Positions 1-8,556 of a stretch of 64,000 bases of DNA are shown here, piece by piece. Position 1 is the stretch's first letter. Every line of letters starts with the position of its first letter. The stretch comes from JACDCA01 sp963810305 (GTDB taxonomy: Bacteria; Acidobacteriota; Vicinamibacteria; Vicinamibacterales; 2-12-FULL-66-21). Position numbers and translations under genes: made by a program. The stretch spans positions 62,001 to 126,000 of the forward strand of contig CAWEMY010000003.1 of the NCBI GenBank assembly GCA_963810305.1. Direction: 5' to 3'. A model generated the notes under the pieces. That model had not been told where the DNA came from and did not search any database. It was given only the letters and a program-made list of their open reading frames with translations.

Positions 1-1093
1 CTCCCCAGACGATCGGGCTGGCGGTAGTAAAGCCGGGGATCGGCGTCTTCCAGCGGACGTTCTTTCCGTCCTCCACGTTCCACTCGGTCACCGCGCCCTG
101 GCCATCGCCGTTACCGGAGGCGTTATTGCCACGGAATCCTGGCCAGGGGCGCGGCGCTGTCCGCGCCGCGGCCGGGGGAGCTGACGCAGAGGGTGCGGAG
201 GGAGCTGACGCTGAGGGTGCGGAGGGGACTGACGCTGAGGGTGCGCCGGGTGCGGGGGGTGCGCCGGGGGCGGCGTCGGTCACCCGCGTGTACGACTGCG
301 CCGAGCCGTTCCCCTGCGTCACGGTCAGACGCTCGATCGTTCCGCCGCGCCCCGCGAAGGCGAACGTGACGCCTGGCGCTTCTGCGATCGTGAATGCCGT
401 CTCGGACGTCGGGAGCAGCCCAAACGCCTGCGGCGCCCCCTGCGGCTGAATGAGCAACTGATCACCCTTGAGCGTCACCACCATCGTGGCGTTGTCGTTG
501 CGGTAGGTCGCCACGTACGACTTGAGCACGTCCGGGGAGATGGTTACGGCCGGGGCCACCGCCTCCGCCGGCATGCTCGCGATCTTCTTTTCGATCAGGG
601 GAAGGATCTCGGGGTTCGGCTCACGTTTGGCGACCGCGAGGGCGGCGCGCAGGTTGGCGGCAGTGAGCCCTTTGGCTTCGAGGGCCGCAGTGACCAGCGG
701 CACGTTCTTGCGCTGGACACCCATCACGAGCGCGTCCCCCGCGCCTTCGGACCCGCGCTCGAGCAGCAGAGCGGCGGCAGGCGTGTGGTTGTTCATCAGC
801 GCCATCATCAACGGGCGGAATTTGTAGAAGCTGTCGAGCGCGTTGACCTCTGCGCCACGGTCGATCAGGAGCTTGATGACCTCCACGTGCCCCTTGTCGG
901 CGGCGAAGAACAATGCCGTGGCCTTGTAGCGGTTCCCGGAGTTGATCTCGGCGCCGCTGTCGAGCGCCTTGGTGACGCGGGCGACATCGCCGGCGCGTGC
1001 GGCGTTCCACAACTCCTCGTTGAGGGCGGTCTTGTCGGTGGCTTGCGGCGTTTGGGCCAGGATCAAGGCAAGAAAGGCGGCTGAAATCATCAT
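1..1093 (-). CDS. Ankyrin-repeat / PQQ-like beta-propeller protein, 3' end outside window
   Basis: Reads open from an ATG at 1093 to the left edge, so the C-terminus is missing. A short hydrophobic N-terminus (MMISAAFLALILAQT) looks like a signal peptide. Residues ~20-115 form ankyrin repeats (ALNEELWNAARAGDVARV, GHVEVIKLLIDRGAEVNALD). A linker follows, then a low-complexity Ala/Pro/Ser stretch of repeated SAPSA units (DNA ~170-285), then WPGFRGNNASGNGDG and VRWKTPIPGFTTASPIVWG, the typical opening of a PQQ-like (PF13360-type) propeller. Probably a secreted or periplasmic binding protein; no catalytic site is visible and the ligand is unknown. Divergent from the hydrolase at 1220. Confidence 0.85.
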   Translation of the reverse strand, partial: MMISAAFLALILAQTPQATDKTALNEELWNAARAGDVARVTKALDSGAEINSGNRYKATALFFAADKGHVEVIKLLIDRGAEVNALDSFYKFRPLMMALMNNHTPAAALLLERGSEGAGDALVMGVQRKNVPLVTAALEAKGLTAANLRAALAVAKREPNPEILPLIEKKIASMPAEAVAPAVTISPDVLKSYVATYRNDNATMVVTLKGDQLLIQPQGAPQAFGLLPTSETAFTIAEAPGVTFAFAGRGGTIERLTVTQGNGSAQSYTRVTDAAPGAPPAPGAPSASVPSAPSASAPSAPSASAPPAAARTAPRPWPGFRGNNASGNGDGQGAVTEWNVEDGKNVRWKTPIPGFTTASPIVWG

Positions 1094-1219
1094 GGTTCAG
1101 GGCTCCTGATCGCGGATAGGATAGCGCGATCATCCGCCTTCGCGCAGAGCGCTTCGGCGGGACAGGTCGGCTCATCGGCGAATGGAGCCGTCAGATCGGC
1201 TAACGGAGGTCAGCGCGCC
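1094..1219. promoter_or_regulatory. Divergent intergenic region with inverted repeat and a class B repeat
   Basis: Gap between two divergent genes. GATCGCG at 1108-1114 and CGCGATC at 1125-1131 form a perfect 7-bp inverted repeat around a 10-nt AT-richer spacer, a plausible operator or promoter element. A class B repeat (CCGCCTTCGCGC...TTCGGCGG) lies at about 1132-1170. GGAGG at 1205-1209 is the ribosome site of the downstream hydrolase. No strong -35/-10 pair was recognised. Confidence 0.4.
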
Positions 1220-3190
<1,971 letters not shown>

Positions 3191-3201
3191 GTGAACCGTG
3201 T

Positions 3202-3268
3202 CAACTTCTAACTTCTAACCTCTAACTACTAAGATTTTAGAAGTTAGGCGTTAGGAGTTAGGCGTTAT
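3202..3268. terminator. Bidirectional hairpin built of TAACTTCTAA-type repeats
   Basis: TAACTTCTAA at 3209-3218 is the exact reverse complement of TTAGAAGTTA at 3237-3246. Both arms continue as degenerate repeats of the same word (class D minisatellite). The element lies between two convergent genes, so it may act as a bidirectional terminator. The same word recurs at 6771-6790 and, as TAACGCC, at 19353-19385. Confidence 0.5.
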
Positions 3269-3840
3269 CTCTTCTTGAGTTCCGCAGCGATTTGCTGCAT
3301 TGCCGCTTGCTCTTCGGCGGACACTGAACCGATGCCGAAGAGGCCGCCGGAGGCGTGCGCGATCTCTTCGCAGTACTTGAGCAGGTCATCCGCGGTGATG
3401 TCGGCGTGCCCTTGCTCCGGGTGCTCGACCATGGCGCCGATCAGGCGTCTCGCTTTCCGGAACGTTTCGGCGGACGGAGGGTGCTCGAGCCACGTCTTCA
3501 ACTGATGATCCGCGACGGAACCGTCGGCAATGCCGCGCGTACGCGCAAGGTCGAGGATCGCCTTCCGCTCGGCGGCGCTGACCCCGGCCTGGGCCCACGC
3601 CACCTGAAGCAGCGGGATCAGCGGCAGGAGCGCGATCGTCTCGGGCGTGAACCCGAGCTCCTCCAAGTCGCGCAGCAGGTCGGGATCGTGAAGCCCGGTC
3701 TCGTCCTCGAGCGCTTTTCGCGCCTTAGCCGTTTCGGACGCAAGGCGCATTTTTTCGAGGAGCTCTCGGTCCTTCCGGCGGAAATATTCCTCTTCGCGCT
3801 TTCGAATGTCGTCGGTGATGCCGCGCTCGTCTTGTGACAC
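3265..3840 (-). CDS. TerB-like domain protein
   Basis: 191 residues from a GTG at 3840. That start is chosen because AGGAGG lies about 6 nt upstream; the longer reading to 3894 has no such site. The N-terminal ~50 residues are highly charged and probably coiled coil (DDIRKREEEYFRRKDRELLEK). The centre (LLPLIPLLQVAWAQAGVSA, AERKAILDLARTRGI) resembles the helical TerB/tellurite-resistance fold, followed by a second helical half and a Lys/Arg end. There is no signal peptide, so it is probably cytoplasmic. Function unknown; the family assignment is by resemblance only. Confidence 0.65.
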   Translation of the reverse strand: MSQDERGITDDIRKREEEYFRRKDRELLEKMRLASETAKARKALEDETGLHDPDLLRDLEELGFTPETIALLPLIPLLQVAWAQAGVSAAERKAILDLARTRGIADGSVADHQLKTWLEHPPSAETFRKARRLIGAMVEHPEQGHADITADDLLKYCEEIAHASGGLFGIGSVSAEEQAAMQQIAAELKKR

Positions 3841-3887
3841 GCCTGCCTCCTGCGGAGAATGCCATCCTAGCACTCCGGACCGATCCC

Positions 3888-3917
3888 TTGACATGCGCCG
3901 GCCCGCCGGCCTACTGT
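3888..3917 (+). promoter_or_regulatory. Sigma-70-like promoter for candidate small RNA
   Basis: TTGACA at 3888-3893 (perfect -35), an 18-nt spacer, then TACTGT at 3912-3917 (4 of 6 matches to TATAAT). It points at a 150-nt stretch without a reading frame that ends in a strong intrinsic terminator. It overlaps the untranslated 5' side of the divergent TerB-like gene. Confidence 0.5.
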
Positions 3918-3923
3918 TGATCT

Positions 3924-4078
3924 CGTGACGTTCGCGTTCGCGGCAACCTTCCGCTCGTTTAATCGGGGCTTTAATCGCCCCGGCGGGCGCAGTCTTGCCA
4001 CGGCCGCATGCTGAAGTAGTTCAACAGAAGCAACGCCGCACAGACTCGAGCCCGCCAGGTCAAACTGGCGGGCTTTTT
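3924..4078 (+). ncRNA. Candidate structured small RNA or attenuator upstream of tRNA-Asn
   Basis: About 155 nt between a sigma-70-like promoter and an intrinsic terminator, with no plausible coding frame. Possible stems: GGGGC/GCCCC at about 3965-3981; a long imperfect stem from GGCGGGC (3982-3988) with GCCCGCC (4050-4056) and AGTCT (3991-3995) with AGACT (4042-4046); and an apical CTGAA/TTCAACAG hairpin near 4011-4027. The middle strand 4050-4056 can pair either with 3982-3988 or with the terminator arm 4065-4073, a mutually exclusive arrangement typical of attenuators. CTGTTGA (3914-3920) is complementary to TCAACAG (4021-4027). It does not match tmRNA, 6S, SRP RNA or a T-box that I can recognise. 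Confidence 0.4.
4050..4078 (+). terminator. Intrinsic terminator
   Basis: GCCCGCCAG (4050-4058) pairs perfectly with CTGGCGGGC (4065-4073) around a GTCAAA loop and is followed by five T. A textbook Rho-independent terminator on the + strand. Confidence 0.8.
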
Positions 4079-4090
4079 CATTTGGGCGGC

Positions 4091-4129
4091 ATTCAGCATT
4101 GAGCATTGAGCATTGAGCATTGAGGATTG
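4091..4129. repeat. Class D tandem repeat (GCATTGA units)
   Basis: Four near-identical copies of a 9-nt unit based on GCATTGAGC lie immediately upstream of tRNA-Asn. One of the degenerate short arrays found in many gaps of this window; it has no reading frame. Confidence 0.7.
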
Positions 4130-4139
4130 ATCACTGTTT

Positions 4140-4216
4140 TGAGGGGTCGCCAAGCTGGTAAGGCACCTGACTGTTACTCAGGCCATGCGCAGGTTCGAAT
4201 CCTGCCCCCTCAGCCA
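4140..4216 (+). tRNA. tRNA-Asn (GTT), CCA encoded
   Basis: Cloverleaf by eye: acceptor TGAGGGG (4140-4146) with CCCCTCA (4206-4212); D stem GCC/GGC; anticodon stem CCTGA/TCAGG around the loop CTGTTAC, giving anticodon GTT (Asn); T arm GCAGG-TTCGAAT-CCTGC. The discriminator G is followed by an encoded CCA (4214-4216). Confidence 0.93.
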
Positions 4217-4352
4217 GACTTCGCTCGCGCTTCGCGCGAGCTACGTCTAGGCAGGCAAGTCGTCGCCAGTTCCTTGCCTGCCTGCTCGCGAGTTACAACA
4301 GGCGAAGTCTGTCTCGCCGTAGCGCCGGCAGGCGCGAAGGCGGACATCACTA
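4217..4352. repeat. Structured repeat directly behind tRNA-Asn (class B related)
   Basis: AGACTTCGC (4217-4225) is the reverse complement of GCGAAGTCT (4302-4310). Inside, AGGCAGGCAAG and CTTGCCTGCCT form a second inverted pair. The tail (GTCTCGCCGTAGCGCCGGCA, then GCGCGAAGGCGGA) closely resembles the right half of the element at 36959-37012. It fills the space between the tRNA and pheA and contains no gene. Confidence 0.65.
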
Positions 4353-4364
4353 AGGATCAAGGTC

Positions 4365-5219
4365 ATGCGGATCGCGTTCCAGGGAGAGGCAGGGGCTTAC
4401 AGCGAAGCGGCGGCGCTGCGGTTTGCGCCGGAGGCCACGGTGATGCCGTGCCGCAGCTTTGAAGACGTGTTCGCGGCGGTGGCCGAGGGACGCGCGACCC
4501 GAGGGATCCTGCCGATGGAGAACTCGATCGGGGGAAGCATCCATCGGAACTACGACCTGCTCGTCGAGCACGAGCTGCCGATCGTCGGTGAAGTGGAGAT
4601 CGCGGTGGACCACTGTCTTCTGGTCCGGCCGGGAACGCGCCTCGAGGATCTCGCGATCGTGTACTCGCACCCACAGGCGCTCGCGCAGTGCGAGCAGTAT
4701 CTCGCCAGGATTTCCGGCGTCGAGATCGTCGCGGTGTACGACACCGCAGGCGGCGCGAAGATGGTGGCGGAAGGGGAGCGCGCTGATGCCGGCGCAGTGG
4801 CGTCGCTGCGCGCCGCGGAGGTCTTCGGTCTCGAGGTCGCCGCAGAGAAGATTCAGGACTACGAAGAGAACATTACCCGCTTCGTTCTGATCGGACGGAC
4901 GCCTGCGGCAGCCGAGGAAGCCACCAAGACCTCGCTCGTCTTCGCGCTGCGGAGCACGCCGGGTGCGCTGCACAAGGCGCTCAGCGGCTTCGCGCTCCGC
5001 GACATCAACCTCACGAAGCTCGAGTCACGCCCGATTCGCGGGCGGGCGTGGGAGTACATGTTCTACGTGGATATCGACGTCGCGCGGCAGTCACTCGAGT
5101 GCGGCCGCGCCATTACCCACCTGGGCGAATTCTCCCGCTGGGTGCGCGTTCTCGGCAGCTATCCCGCCTGGAGCGTTGACACGCGAAGCTCGCAGGAACG
5201 GCATCATCGCGCGGAGTGA
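4365..5219 (+). CDS. pheA: Prephenate dehydratase
   Basis: 284 residues. Catalyses prephenate to phenylpyruvate in phenylalanine synthesis. The catalytic domain spans ~1-180 (FQGEAGAYSEAAALRF, LPMENSIGGSIHRNYD, and the TRF motif in ENITRFVLIG). The ACT regulatory domain spans ~190-267 (LRSTPGALHKALSGF, INLTKLESRP), whose ESRP motif in known enzymes takes part in feedback control by Phe. The family core ends at GSYP near 5165. The last 17 residues lie on the strand opposite the 3' end of ilvC, an antisense convergent overlap of 129 nt. There is no chorismate-mutase domain. Confidence 0.95.
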   Translation: MRIAFQGEAGAYSEAAALRFAPEATVMPCRSFEDVFAAVAEGRATRGILPMENSIGGSIHRNYDLLVEHELPIVGEVEIAVDHCLLVRPGTRLEDLAIVYSHPQALAQCEQYLARISGVEIVAVYDTAGGAKMVAEGERADAGAVASLRAAEVFGLEVAAEKIQDYEENITRFVLIGRTPAAAEEATKTSLVFALRSTPGALHKALSGFALRDINLTKLESRPIRGRAWEYMFYVDIDVARQSLECGRAITHLGEFSRWVRVLGSYPAWSVDTRSSQERHHRAE

Positions 5220-6179
5220 GGCACCGACTTCCTCGATCGGATGTTGCTGCTCACGCGCGCGCACCTCGTTGAACCAGCGGCGGCCACCGCGGTCCTCCTC
5301 GATCCAGCGGCGCGCGTAGGTGCCGTCCTGGATCTCCGCGAGCATCCGGCGCATCTCTTTGCGCGTGTCCTCGGTCACGATTCTCGGTCCGCCCGTGTAA
5401 TCGCCATGCTCCGCGGTGTCGCTCACCGAGTAGCGCATGTAATTGAGCCCGCCTTGATACATCAGGTCGACGATCAGCTTCAGCTCGTGCAGGCACTCGA
5501 AGTACGCCACCTCCGGTTGATAGCCCGCCTCGGTGAGCGTCTCGAAGCCTGCCTTGACCAGCGCGCTGACGCCGCCGCACAGAACGGCCTGTTCGCCAAA
5601 AAGATCGGTCTCGGTTTCCTCGGCGAACGTCGTTTCGATGACGCCTGCGCGCGTGACGCCGAGCGCCTTGGCGTATGAGAGCGCGAGCGCATGCGCCGCT
5701 CCGCTCGCGTCCTGATGGACGGCCAGGAGCGCCGGCGTTCCAGCCCCTTCCTCGAACAGCTCGCGCACCCGGTGGCCTGGCGCCTTGGGGGCGATCATCG
5801 AGACGTCAACATTACCGGGCAGGTCGAGCGTTCCGAACCTCACGTTGAACCCGTGCGCGAACATCAGCGTGTCACCGGAGCGCAAGTTCGGTCGGATCGC
5901 GTTCTTGAAGAGCGCCGCCTGCACCGTATCCGGAACCAGCACCATGACCACGTCCGCCCAGTCGCAGGCCGCTGCCGGCTCGACGACGGTCAACCCCTGG
6001 GCGCGCGCCTTCGCGCACGACGGGCTGGTGGGCATGAGCCCCACGCGCACGGTGACGCCGCTGTCGCGCAGGTTCAACGCATGCGCATGTCCCTGGGATC
6101 CGTAGCCGAGGATGGCGACGTGACGTCCCCGGATGATGCCGAGGTCCGCGTCGCGGTCGTAGTAAACCGTTTCATTCAA
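5091..6179 (-). CDS. ilvC: Ketol-acid reductoisomerase (class I)
   Basis: 362 residues. Performs the isomeroreduction step of Val/Ile/Leu synthesis. N-terminal Rossmann domain with GYGSQGHAHALNLRDSG. The all-helical C-terminal domain carries the metal ligands (ETDLFGEQAVLCGG, YFECLHELKLIVDL). The cofactor-specificity loop reads VGLMPTSPSCAKA, where most class I enzymes have Arg at the Met position. The first codon is TTG at 6179; an in-frame TAA supplied by a class A repeat lies just upstream. The conserved core ends at MMPFLRASR near 5181; the 29 extra residues overlap pheA. Last gene of the ilvD-ilvB-ilvN-ilvC operon. Confidence 0.94.
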   Translation of the reverse strand: MNETVYYDRDADLGIIRGRHVAILGYGSQGHAHALNLRDSGVTVRVGLMPTSPSCAKARAQGLTVVEPAAACDWADVVMVLVPDTVQAALFKNAIRPNLRSGDTLMFAHGFNVRFGTLDLPGNVDVSMIAPKAPGHRVRELFEEGAGTPALLAVHQDASGAAHALALSYAKALGVTRAGVIETTFAEETETDLFGEQAVLCGGVSALVKAGFETLTEAGYQPEVAYFECLHELKLIVDLMYQGGLNYMRYSVSDTAEHGDYTGGPRIVTEDTRKEMRRMLAEIQDGTYARRWIEEDRGGRRWFNEVRAREQQHPIEEVGASLRAMMPFLRASRVNAPGGIAAENAHPAGEFAQVGNGAAALE

Positions 6180-6191
6180 TGCTCCCGAGTG

Positions 6192-6212
6192 CAGCCCTTA
6201 AGGGCTGGACTC
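6192..6212. repeat. Class A palindromic repeat, single copy
   Basis: CAGCCCTTAAGGGCTG followed by GACTC in the 38-nt gap between ilvN and ilvC. Its TTAAGG supplies the in-frame TAA that bounds ilvC upstream. In RNA it would form a 7-bp hairpin inside the operon transcript. Confidence 0.8.
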
Positions 6213-6217
6213 GTCAG

Positions 6218-6764
6218 TTACACCGAATACGAAATGCCTTCATCGACTTCGAGCGCCACTGAAGGACGCTCGATGCTCTCTGCTCCGCTGCCGCGGGCGA
6301 TCGCGATCCTTCCCGTGCGGACCATTTCCAGCACGCCATACGGTCGCAGCACCTCGAGCAGACCGTCGATCTTCGCTTCCGACCCGCTCATCTCGAGGAC
6401 GATCGATTCCGGTGCAACGTCGACGATGCGGGCGTTGAAGACGTGGGCAAGCTGCACGATGGACGACCGCGTCTGCTGATCCGCTGTCACCTTGATGAGC
6501 GCCAGGTCGCGGACGATCGCCGGCCGGGTCGTGATGTCCTCGACGCGGAGCACGTTGACGAGTTTGTAGAGATGCGCCTGGATCCGCTGAGCGCCGCCCG
6601 GATCGGTCTGCACGACCGCCGTCATCCGTGACACGCCCGGAACTTCACTGGAGCCGACCGCCAGCGAGTGAATGTTGAACCCGCGGCGCCTGAACAGCGA
6701 CGCGACCCGGTTCAGCACGCCAGGCCTGTCTTCGACATACACGGCAAAGGTGTGAAGACGTCAC
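6218..6764 (-). CDS. ilvN: Acetolactate synthase small (regulatory) subunit, start disrupted by one extra base
   Basis: About 180 residues. N-terminal ACT domain (YVEDRPGVLNRVASLFRRRG, FNIHSLAVGSSEVPGVSRMT) and the usual C-terminal domain; it regulates IlvB and mediates feedback by valine in the family. A GTG at 6740-6742 would start inside the first beta strand. A better GTG at 6762-6764 has AGGAG 5 nt upstream, and dropping one base (T at 6761 on the + strand) gives M-R-L-H-T-F-A-V-Y-V-E-D, the family N-terminus. As written, the extra base makes TGA. Probably a sequencing indel rather than a broken gene. Confidence 0.85.
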
Positions 6765-6828
6765 TTCGACTCCTAACTTCTAACTTCGATCACGTCTCAT
6801 TGAGCCCCGAGCCTCGAGTCCGAGCGGT

Positions 6829-8556
6829 CTAGTCCGCCGCCGTCTCGGCGATTGGGTTCGGTCTGCGGATCATCGCGTGGAGGTCGGCCCCTGCGGGAAC
6901 CATCGGGTAGACGGTGTCTTCCTGCTCGACACGGAAGTCGATCACGACCGGGCCGTCGTGCGCGCGGGCGTCGGCGATGGCCGGCAGCACCTCGCCGCGG
7001 GTCGAGACCGCCGACGCGCGGATGCCGAACGACTCGGCCAGCTTCACGAAATCAGGACCGGAGAGCGGGGTGGCGGCATAGCGGCGCTCGTAGAAGAACT
7101 CCTGCCACTGTCGCACCATCCCAAGAAAGCCGTTGTTGATGATCGCCACCTTGATCGCGAGACGTTCCTGCACCGCCGTCGCCAGCTCGCACATCGTCAT
7201 CTGGAAGCCGCCGTCGCCGACAATCGCCCAGACCTCCGCGTCAGGCCGCGCGCGCTTCGCGCCAATCGCCGCCGGCACGGCGAATCCCATCGTTCCCAGT
7301 CCTCCGGAGGTGATGAGGGAGCGAGGAGCATCATGGTGGTAGTACTGCGCCTCCCACATCTGGTGCTGGCCGACGTCGGTGACGATGATCGTGTCGGGTG
7401 GGCAGCCCTGAAGGGCTGGACTACGGCTGCGCCACAAATCGTTGATCACATGCGCGGCGTAGAGGTGTCCGTCGTCGGGCAACTGCTGAATGTCGCGGAC
7501 CGCGGAGTCACCGCGCACGCTGGCGATACGCTCGGCCCACGCGGCCCGCTCGTTGAAGGCAATTGCCGGCAGCAGGCGCTCCAGCACATCGCGCAGGTCG
7601 CCGACGAGGCCGACGTCGACGCGCACGTTCTTGTTGATCTCCGCGGCGTCGATGTCGATATGGATCTTCTTTGCGTGTGGCGCGTAAGTCTTCAGATTGC
7701 CGGTCACGCGGTCGTCGAAGCGCATGCCGCATGCGAGCAGCAGGTCCGCCTCCTGGATCGCGGTGTTGACCCATGCCTCACCGTGCATCCCCATCATGCC
7801 GAGATTGAGAGGATGCGAGGCGGGGAAGCCGCCGATGCCGAGGAGCGTCACCGCGACCGGGATGTGCGCGCTCTCGGCAAGCTGGCGGACGTGATCCATG
7901 GCGCCCGAGATCAACACGCCGTGGCCGGCGAGAAGGACTGGACGCTCCGCGGCATTGAGGAGCGCAGCGGCGTGCCCAAGCTGTTCCTGCCCGATGGGGT
8001 GGGCATGTCGCCAGCCTGGGATCGTGGGCGCCGCCGCGCACCAGTCGAAGATGCACGATGCCTGTTGTGCGTCTTTGGTGATGTCGATGAGCACCGGGCC
8101 GGGCCTGCCCGCCTTTGCGATCACGAACGCTTCGCGCACCGTCCTGGCGACGTCCTCGGCCCGGGTGACGAGGTAGTTGTGCTTCGTGACCGGCAGCGTG
8201 ATGCCGGTGATGTCGATTTCCTGGAAGGCGTCGCTGCCGATCAAACGGCTGCCCACCTGGCCGGTGATGCACACGATCGGCGACGAATCCAGCATCGCGG
8301 TGGCGATGCCGGTGACCATGTTCGTCGCGCCCGGACCGGACGTTGCGATAGCGACGCCAACCCCGCCGCTGGCGCGGGCGTAGCCATCCGCCATGTGTGT
8401 CGCCCCCTGCTCGTGTCGCACTAACGTGTGGCGGATCGGGTAATCGAGCAGCGCATCGTACGCCGGCAGGATCGCTCCGCCCGGATAGCCGAAGACCTCC
8501 GTCACGCCTTCACGCACCAGCGACTCCCAGAGGATCTGTGCGCCCGTGAGTTTCAT
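6829..8556 (-). CDS. ilvB: Acetolactate synthase large (catalytic) subunit
   Basis: 575 residues from ATG 8556; a 30-residue longer reading to 8646 runs through ilvD and is unlikely. Thiamine-diphosphate enzyme making acetolactate/acetohydroxybutyrate. The TPP glutamate lies in HEQGATHMADGYARASG. TPP/Mg binding is GDGGFQMTMCELATAVQERL...NNGFLGM. The central FAD-binding domain is present. The ATG overlaps the ilvD stop (ATGA), indicating translational coupling. Residues SRSPALQG, just before the TPP-domain motif VTDVGQHQMW, are encoded by a class A palindrome inserted in frame. Confidence 0.95.
   Translation of the reverse strand: MKLTGAQILWESLVREGVTEVFGYPGGAILPAYDALLDYPIRHTLVRHEQGATHMADGYARASGGVGVAIATSGPGATNMVTGIATAMLDSSPIVCITGQVGSRLIGSDAFQEIDITGITLPVTKHNYLVTRAEDVARTVREAFVIAKAGRPGPVLIDITKDAQQASCIFDWCAAAPTIPGWRHAHPIGQEQLGHAAALLNAAERPVLLAGHGVLISGAMDHVRQLAESAHIPVAVTLLGIGGFPASHPLNLGMMGMHGEAWVNTAIQEADLLLACGMRFDDRVTGNLKTYAPHAKKIHIDIDAAEINKNVRVDVGLVGDLRDVLERLLPAIAFNERAAWAERIASVRGDSAVRDIQQLPDDGHLYAAHVINDLWRSRSPALQGCPPDTIIVTDVGQHQMWEAQYYHHDAPRSLITSGGLGTMGFAVPAAIGAKRARPDAEVWAIVGDGGFQMTMCELATAVQERLAIKVAIINNGFLGMVRQWQEFFYERRYAATPLSGPDFVKLAESFGIRASAVSTRGEVLPAIADARAHDGPVVIDFRVEQEDTVYPMVPAGADLHAMIRRPNPIAETAAD
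7403..7424. repeat. Class A palindrome inside ilvB, in frame
   Basis: CAGCCCTGAAGGGCTG then GACTAC, the same word as the intergenic copies, lies within the ilvB coding sequence. Read on the minus strand it encodes S-P-A-L-Q-G without a stop, in the linker before the C-terminal TPP domain where family members vary. Confidence 0.85.

Noticed and set aside
3924..4078. T-box, 6S RNA, SRP RNA or a second tRNA
   Set aside because: No T-box AGGGUGGNACCGCG core, no SRP GGAAGNAGC loop, no 6S-type central bubble and no cloverleaf could be fitted; left as an unclassified RNA candidate.
4217..4352. Integrated element at the tRNA-Asn 3' end
   Set aside because: No integrase gene and no repeat of the tRNA 3' end (attachment site) were found nearby; it is a small structured repeat only.
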